Positions 8,650 through 13,935 of a stretch of DNA of 13,935 bases are shown one piece after another. The notes beneath the pieces were generated by a model, which was not told the origin of the DNA, searched no databases, and saw only the letters and a program-made list of their open reading frames with translations. The DNA comes from Jimgerdemannia flammicorona (lineage: Eukaryota; Mucoromycota; Endogonomycetes; Endogonales; Endogonaceae), in NCBI GenBank assembly GCA_003990745.1, contig RBNI01004504.1, positions 1 to 13,935 on the forward strand, given 5' to 3'. Within the stretch, counting starts at the first letter, position 1. Each line of letters opens with the position of its first letter. The position numbers and the translations under genes are program-made.

Positions 8650-10040
8650 TTACAACTCTAGCTAGTCCTCTATGACTCTCCAGAAATCTCTCAGAACCTC
8701 ACACTCCCTCAGCCAATACTCAGAAGTCTGTACTATATTCTCTACCTACTCAACATCAAGATACTTCTCATACTCCAGATCTCCCCCTTCTACTAAGTAT
8801 TCTGATCTATAATTCAGTATGATATTATACCTCAGTACTTACTACTATATTACTTAGAACTTGGGGGAGAGCTATTTCACTACCTGCTTGCACCAATACC
8901 AGATACTATTCCAGTCCCACTCTTCTCCAATCCCTACTCTATACCAGGCCTCTGACCACAGATCTCTCTCTTGCTTCTATAGATATTCTATATTATTCTC
9001 TAATTAAAAGTCCTCTACCAGTATACCTCCTAACAGTAGGTGGTTCTATCTCTATATCTATAGTCTCTATATCTCCTCTCTCTTATCTCTCCTCTATCTG
9101 AGACCAATATAGTATACCCCATCTACTACTCTCTACCAGAATCTCTTATAGTATATCTTCCTACTTCTATTAAGGGCCACCAAAGAGAACAGGTTACCAG
9201 TTATGTTTCAGAGAGAGCACCAAGTCTCCCACACCCTCTGCATAAGGAGTACTTACTCTCAACCCTGTAATTCACTTGCTTGCTTCAGCCACCAAGCCCT
9301 CAAGCAGTATAGACACTTGGTGAAGTCCACTAGGTCTAGTCTATCTCAATCTACTGGCAATATCAACACCTCCCAGCTAATCTGGCTCTGCTGCTCTACC
9401 CAGATCTTAACCTGGCTATCTTCATCAGTCTCTTGACCACCTATATCAGAAAGTCCAAGTAATACCCTACATATTACAGCTTTGATAGTTAGTACATATT
9501 CAGCACTATCACTATCCCTACCAGTAAGATATAATGGCCTCTCTATCTTAAGAAAACATCCCCCCATACTAGTAGCCACTACTTCTACTAACTATAAGAC
9601 AGTAGAGAGCCATATATCAAAAAATAAATCCCCAGATAGCAAACTGCCTTATCAGCTGGAACCACTCTTCCAATTATATCTCCCCTCACTATTCCACTAC
9701 CTCAGTTGAGCCTAGCATCTGAACACTCCTCATGCCATTTCACTGTACTCTTCAGTATTACTATATCCTCTACAGAGTTCAGCCTGACCACTATATTGAC
9801 AGCAAAGGCTCCAATCTTCCAGTTTACTCCTAAAATATCTAAACTTTCAACTCTATACTATATTCTATTCAACAAGAGCTCTAGTGAGAGTGCATACAGA
9901 ATCAGTGATAATAGATCTCCTTGTAGCACTTCTCTGCCTAGAAGAAAAAACTCTCTCCTATGTCTATTCACCTTAATAGCTATCTGATTTCCCTCCAACA
10001 GACAAATCAATAACCTCCTAAACTCTGGGGGGCCCCCCAC
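8650..10040 (-). pseudogene. LINE copy 1 ORF2 fragment: partial RT with dead catalytic site
   Basis: The frame near 10040-9860 reads PPEFRRLLICLLEGNQ and continues to LQGDLLSLILYALSLELLL, the RT block that in active LINEs reads GxPQGDPLSPxLY. Downstream the box corresponding to the catalytic ADD is AVN at 9795-9803, so both metal-binding aspartates are lost. The QGD core survives, but two prolines have become Leu. The C-terminal region keeps YWLRECEVLRDFWRVI, whose His/Tyr and Cys look like the end of a zinc-binding motif. Many stops and frame changes interrupt it. It is non-functional. Confidence 0.8.
10027..10038. repeat. GGGGGGCCCCCC palindrome at the junction of the two LINE copies
   Basis: A 12-bp perfect palindrome, six G then six C. 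Similarity to copy 2's RT domain ends on its left, and sequence related to copy 2's 3' region starts on its right. It contains GpC but no CpG. It is unusual in this sequence and may be a junction filler or an assembly artefact. Confidence 0.7.
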
Positions 10041-13000
10041 CAATCTATCTTACAGATCTTTTCATCAATCCCTCTCACCATCCCCTCTCCTCACAATACT
10101 CAATCAATTTCCAACTACTAACCAAAAGTCACCAAGCACCTCACACTCTCTCAGCCAATGTTCTGGCATCTGTACAAATCTCCCTTCCTGATCTATATTA
10201 TAATACTTCTTGTAGTCAAAGTTACCCCCCTCCACTAGGTGGTCTGAGCAAAAGTTGAGTATGATATTCCTCTATAGCATATGCTACCAAACCACCCAGT
10301 ACTTAGGTGGCAGCTATTGCCATATCTCTACACTCCAGGCCCAGATCCTATTCTAGTCCCACTCCTCTCCAATATCCACTATCTGCCAACCACTAGACCA
10401 AACATCCTATCTCAACTCCCTCTAGTACTTGATCTCATCATCAATATTGAAGTCAATTAGGGGAGTACCCCCCAACAGCACTTGATCTCATCTCTACATC
10501 ACTGGGCCCCAAGGCATCTCTCCTTCAGCCCTCTACCAATGAATACCAATGTGGTATGCCCTATTAACCACTCTCTACCAAAATCCCTTATACTGTATGT
10601 GCCCACTATTCTGAAGCCCAATCAAGAACAGTAGATCTCCTATAGAGTCTCTTGGTGAGAACCTTATCTCCTAGACCTTCTTCATCAGAGAGACTTAGCT
10701 ACCACTCCTTAGTTCTACTGCTCTCTTCAGTCACCACACTTGTAGACAATACAGCCTCTTTGGAAAGTCAACCAGCCCAAGGCCTTCTCTAGCCACCAGC
10801 AATGACAGAATTTCCCAACTAATCTGACCTCTTCTCTCAGCCCAGATCCAATCTTTGGCCTACTTCAATAATCTCTTCACCACCCAAGCAGGGAAGTCTA
10901 GATGATATATCAAATACCACAGCTTTAGCAGTCAGTAGACATTCAAAATCAAAACATACTCTGCCAAAGACAAGTATTAGCCTCTTCAACTCTGTAGGGC
11001 TTTCCCTCAGATGCCACCCACTATTCCTACCAAAGTCATGATAGGACTGACCCATATACTAAAAGATAAATACCCAAGTACCTTACAGCCTCTCCAGTAG
11101 GGACAATTATTCCAATGATATCTCCTCCCATCAGGCCATTGTCTAACACTATCATTTTATACTTATATTAGTTGAGTTTAGCTCCAGAGTGTACCTCATA
11201 CCACTCTACTGTTTTCTGGAGTTTCTTGACATTAGTAACCAATCCCAGGCCAACCACTATATCATCTGCAAAGGCCCCAACTTTCCATATAATTCCAAAT
11301 ACTAAGAGTCCCACTATCTTCTGCTGAATCCTATCTATTAAGGACTCTAAGGATAAAGTATATAAAATAGAAGACAGTGGGTCCCCCTGGGGAATACCCC
11401 TATCTAGAGGAAACACTACCCCTCAATACTCATTACATATAAGTACCACTCTACTCTCTTTCAGTAGGCTGATCATTGCCACTCAGAACTGCTGAGGGAC
11501 ACTAATCCTATTCAGTATCTTTACCAACCAGACCTACCAAACACAATCATATGCCTTTTCCTAATCCAAGAAGACCAATCTCTCATCTAGTCCACAGGCT
11601 CAAGCCCCTTCAATAATACTATATATCTAAGCCATATTATTCTTAATGAGCTGGCCTCCTGTAAAACCTTGCTACTCCTTATCCAAAACTTACTAGACCA
11701 CCTTCTGCAGTCTCACTACTACTATCTTGGTGACCAAATTTCTGTCTATATCTAGAAGCATGATAGGCCACCAGTTCTTTCAGTCCTCCCTCCTACCCTT
11801 GTCCTTATAAAGCAGTATCACTAGTCCTAGATCCTGCTCACCAACCTACCTCTCTGACTATAGTACCAAGTTATACAGTATCATCAACTCTCTCATCATA
11901 TCTGGGACTCTCAGCATCTTCTTCCAAAAGTTCCAGGGCAGACCATCCTCTCCTGGTACCATATCTAGTATAGTTATGACAAGAACCTGACAGATCTCCT
12001 CCTTCTATACTAGCATCATCAAGCTGTCCAACCTATCTACTTATAGTGGATACCAATCCTCCAAAGCATGTTCAATAGTAGCAGCATCAGCTCCACCCTC
12101 CTCCTCACTCTATAAACTACTCCACCTCTCCTTTAGTAAGCCTAGAATATTCTGTAGACTATACACTAGTAGTCCATCCAAATTCAGTACTCTCTCCCAT
12201 CTCTGCCTGACTCTCCTTGTTCAAAGAATCCTTGAAAAGTACTTAGAGGGCCTCTCTCTCTTCTTCAGCCCCTGCTAGTGTAATTGTATAGCCAAACTCT
12301 TCACCTGTAACTCCCCCTCCCCCCTCAACACCTGTTGTAACTCTGCTATCTCCAGCTTAGTCTGCATTAACCTCCAGTCCTCTACCCCCTCTAGGGCCAA
12401 AAGACCTGCCCAATTTTCCAAAAGTCTAGCCAATCTAGCAGAAGCCCAAGACACTCTCTTCCTCTTCTGTCTTTCAGCCATCTTACTAGCCTCTCTTTAA
12501 TAAACTCTAGCAGCCTCCTTTAATCTTATTCATCAGATACCAACTGGGGCACCCTCTTGTACCCAACTCTCTACTCTCTGCCAAATATCCTCAGTCCACT
12601 TATTCCACAATGTCTTCTCAGCTAATAAAGAGAAATTAAGGTGCCAATGTCCAGGCCCATCTCTGTTCCCCCTAAAATGACTATGTCCCAACAGCCCACA
12701 ATTATCAGACCACAGATACTACACAGCCTCCAGTGACTTCCAAACATTCAAACACCAGCAGTTTTCTGTCAGCACTCAGTCAATTCTCATCTCCAGACCA
12801 TTTGTCCAGTGTATATATACCCTCCTATCTCTCCCAAATTCCCTTTTAGCATCTACCAGAGAGCCCAGCCTTTCCACATTCTCCTATATCTCCAGACTTC
12901 TGCTCCTACCCTCAGCCCCCCACTCTCCATCAGTCCTATCTATCAGCATATTCCAGACCATATTAAAGTCCCCTTCAAGAATGTCCACTCCAGCCTCTGC

Positions 13001-13356
13001 AAGAGTCTCACCCTCCCAGAGTCTCTTCACCCATTCTACTTGCTCACCCCATATATGTAGCAGGGTAGTAACAGGAACCCACTATAACTAGCTCCCAATC
13101 TGGTCAAATCCACTCTCCACAAACCAGTCTGTCTCTCCAGCTTCTCACATCTTGTACCTCCTCTCTGCCTCTCCAGACCAGAATTCCAACCTTGCTCCTC
13201 CAAACTACCTCACCTCCCCATTCCTTCATCTATTTCAGTCTATCCAAATCATCTTCTCATCTAATATCCTACAAAAGAAAGAGATCAGCCTCCAAATTCT
13301 TCAGTTAAGTAAAAATGTTCTAATATTAAGCCAATCTCCATAGCCTATTTATATTT
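10039..13356 (-). pseudogene. LINE copy 2 ORF2: endonuclease and reverse transcriptase with in-frame stops
   Basis: The endonuclease begins near 13300 with ADLFLL, a stop, then DIR (the Gln-Glu-type box). It continues through GSCYYPA, then after a one-base frameshift near 13050 through GVDILEGDFNMV (DFN at 12962-12970), WTNGLEMRID followed by a TGA (12776-12787) and SDN at 12701-12709 in the place of SDH. A charged linker with MAERQKRKRVSWASARLARL follows at 12481. Reverse transcriptase motif A is VFLD, a TAG, EKAYDCVW (Asp at 11564-11566); GIPQGDPLS lies near 11400-11375; the catalytic FADDIVV is intact with both Asp at 11261-11266; VRYLGI follows near 11070. A C-terminal PEHWLRECEVLGDFW lies near 10170-10125. 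Both RT catalytic motifs survive, but in-frame stops make the gene non-functional as it stands. Confidence 0.87.
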
Positions 13357-13423
13357 AAAAAAAAAAAATTGTTTGTTATACTATTTATAAGGAATAATGT
13401 TAAAAGTTATATATATATATTCT
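13357..13423 (-). other. ORF1-ORF2 spacer with A12 tract
   Basis: About 67 bases of A+T-rich sequence lie between the ORF1 stop and the first recognisable endonuclease frame, including A12 on the plus strand (13357-13368) and a short TA run near 13409-13420. It could hold the ORF2 start signal, but the start codon cannot be chosen with confidence. Confidence 0.5.
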
Positions 13424-13935
13424 TTATAACTCCACATTTATCTCCTCCTGTGCTAAGTCTAAAGTGTATTCATTAGCTATATCCTCTTCTTCAACCCTCT
13501 TAGTCTCCAATTTCACCAGAAGTTCAGCCAACTCTCTATTCTCCTTTTTCTCAAAGTCCTCATGATACTCTAAGCAGACTTTCTGCCAGAGCTGTAATCC
13601 ATGTCTCTCTGCCCACCAGAGGGCAGCTCACTCTCTAGCAATAATCACTAGCTCTATCTCTCTCACCTTATTGGTCTCATATTCTTTCTCTTCTAAGAAA
13701 ACTGCAAGCACCTCCACCTTCAGGGCCTCTACTACACTATCTTTATATAGGATTTGTATCCATTGATCATCACTAAGTACTCTTAGGTCTATATTATCCA
13801 ACTTCTCAGCTGTCAAGTTATTCATCATCTGATACATCTACTGTAAGTTTTCCACCTTCTTGCTATCTGGAGTTGATGGTCTTCTCTCTCTCAGCATCAA
13901 GGTATTGGCCCCTACACTTGCAGTCTTTTTTTTTT
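13424..13935 (-). pseudogene. LINE copy 2 ORF1, 3' part, two in-frame stops, open at the window end
   Basis: A single frame runs from the window edge to a TAA at 13426-13424, broken only by TAG at 13840-13838 and TGA at 13630-13628, both consistent with single transitions of Gln and Arg codons. About 170 codons are visible. The product is rich in Glu, Lys and Leu (for example MNNLTAEKLDNIDLRVL, then ALWWAERHGLQLWQKV and EEEDIANEYTLDLAQEE) and looks helical, perhaps coiled-coil. No CCHC knuckle is visible, although ORF1 proteins of many LINEs have one near the C-terminus. In LINEs ORF1 binds the element's RNA; here that role is inferred from position only. Because the frame is so clean, an unrelated gene next to the LINE cannot be excluded. 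Confidence 0.6.
13926..13935. repeat. T-run at the window end
   Basis: At least ten T reach the window edge. On the minus strand this reads as Lys codons in the ORF1 frame. It could equally be the poly(A) tail of another minus-strand LINE further right. Confidence 0.6.

Larger units (their letters stand above)
8184..10030 (-). mobile_element. LINE copy 1, 5'-truncated non-LTR retrotransposon
   Basis: It runs on the minus strand from the poly(A) tail back to a point just before the RT GxPQGDP box. The 5' edge is near 10027-10038, where homology to copy 2 stops at a GGGGGGCCCCCC palindrome. Order on the minus strand: RT fragment (about 10028-9700), a post-RT connector (about 9580-9340), and a C-terminal block with an HW/YW-LREC motif near 8710-8680 that also occurs in copy 2. 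Five-prime truncation in the middle of the RT is typical of LINE insertions. Protein similarity to copy 2 is clear, but the two copies have diverged well beyond CpG loss. Confidence 0.85.
10039..13935 (-). mobile_element. LINE copy 2, near full-length Tad1-like non-LTR retrotransposon, open at the window end
   Basis: On the minus strand the order is ORF1 (3' part), a 67-bp A+T-rich spacer, APE-type endonuclease, linker, reverse transcriptase and a C-terminal region. This is the layout of fungal LINEs of the Tad1 type; clade assignment is by layout and motif style only. The 3' terminus and tail are missing at the junction with copy 1. Frames are largely preserved, with stops mainly at positions where homologues have Gln, Arg or Trp. 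The plus strand is C-rich and G-poor throughout. There is no CpG. Confidence 0.85.

Noticed and set aside
12809..13343. Plus-strand Ser/Pro/Leu-rich frames
   Set aside because: They are antisense shadows of the LINE endonuclease region, whose minus-strand frames carry the real motifs.
4700..13935. Stop codon reassignment (TAG/TAA read as Gln, TGA as Trp)
   Set aside because: Stops co-occur with Cys-to-Tyr, Arg-to-His and Arg-to-Cys changes, CpG absence and frameshifts, which point to mutation rather than recoding; the PacC-like exon reads normally.

Overview
The window looks like nuclear DNA of a filamentous ascomycete (Pezizomycotina-like). The evidence is a PacC/Rim101-type zinc-finger gene with a GT-start intron and a pyrimidine-rich leader, next to a large block of transposon wreckage with transition-type decay resembling repeat-induced point mutation (RIP). 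Species and class cannot be fixed from the sequence.

Region 1 (1-1905) is ordinary DNA with many CpG dinucleotides. It holds the 5' part of a minus-strand gene for a PacC/Rim101 family pH-response transcription factor; the first coding exon ends at 55 and the rest lies off the left edge. Upstream is about 1.5 kb of noncoding sequence. It carries five copies of the PacC core site GCCAAG, three of them within 121 bp close to the gene, so the gene may control itself. No second gene could be supported here.

Region 2 (1906-4700) is extremely A+T rich and has no gene: only simple repeats, small palindromes and homopolymer tracts.

Region 3 (about 4700-8183) is a decayed Ty3/gypsy LTR retrotransposon on the plus strand. 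Gag, a CCHC knuckle, protease, reverse transcriptase, RNase H and the RNase H/integrase linker can be recognised in that order. It is riddled with stops and some frameshifts, and stops abruptly at a 15-T tract.

Region 4 (8184-13935) is two diverged, head-to-tail copies of one LINE family on the minus strand. Copy 1 (8184-about 10030) is 5'-truncated, with an AATAAA signal and a poly(A) tail. Copy 2 (about 10038-13935) carries an APE-type endonuclease, a reverse transcriptase and the 3' part of an ORF1, in mostly open frames broken by transition-type stops.

The main observation is that the last CpG is at 1904-1905 and I found none in the following 12,030 bases, which span three kinds of sequence of very different G+C content. 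This fits a genome-defence process that removes CpG completely, with a sharp edge about 1.5 kb upstream of the transcription factor gene. No functional transposon gene remains; the only probably functional gene is the PacC-like one.
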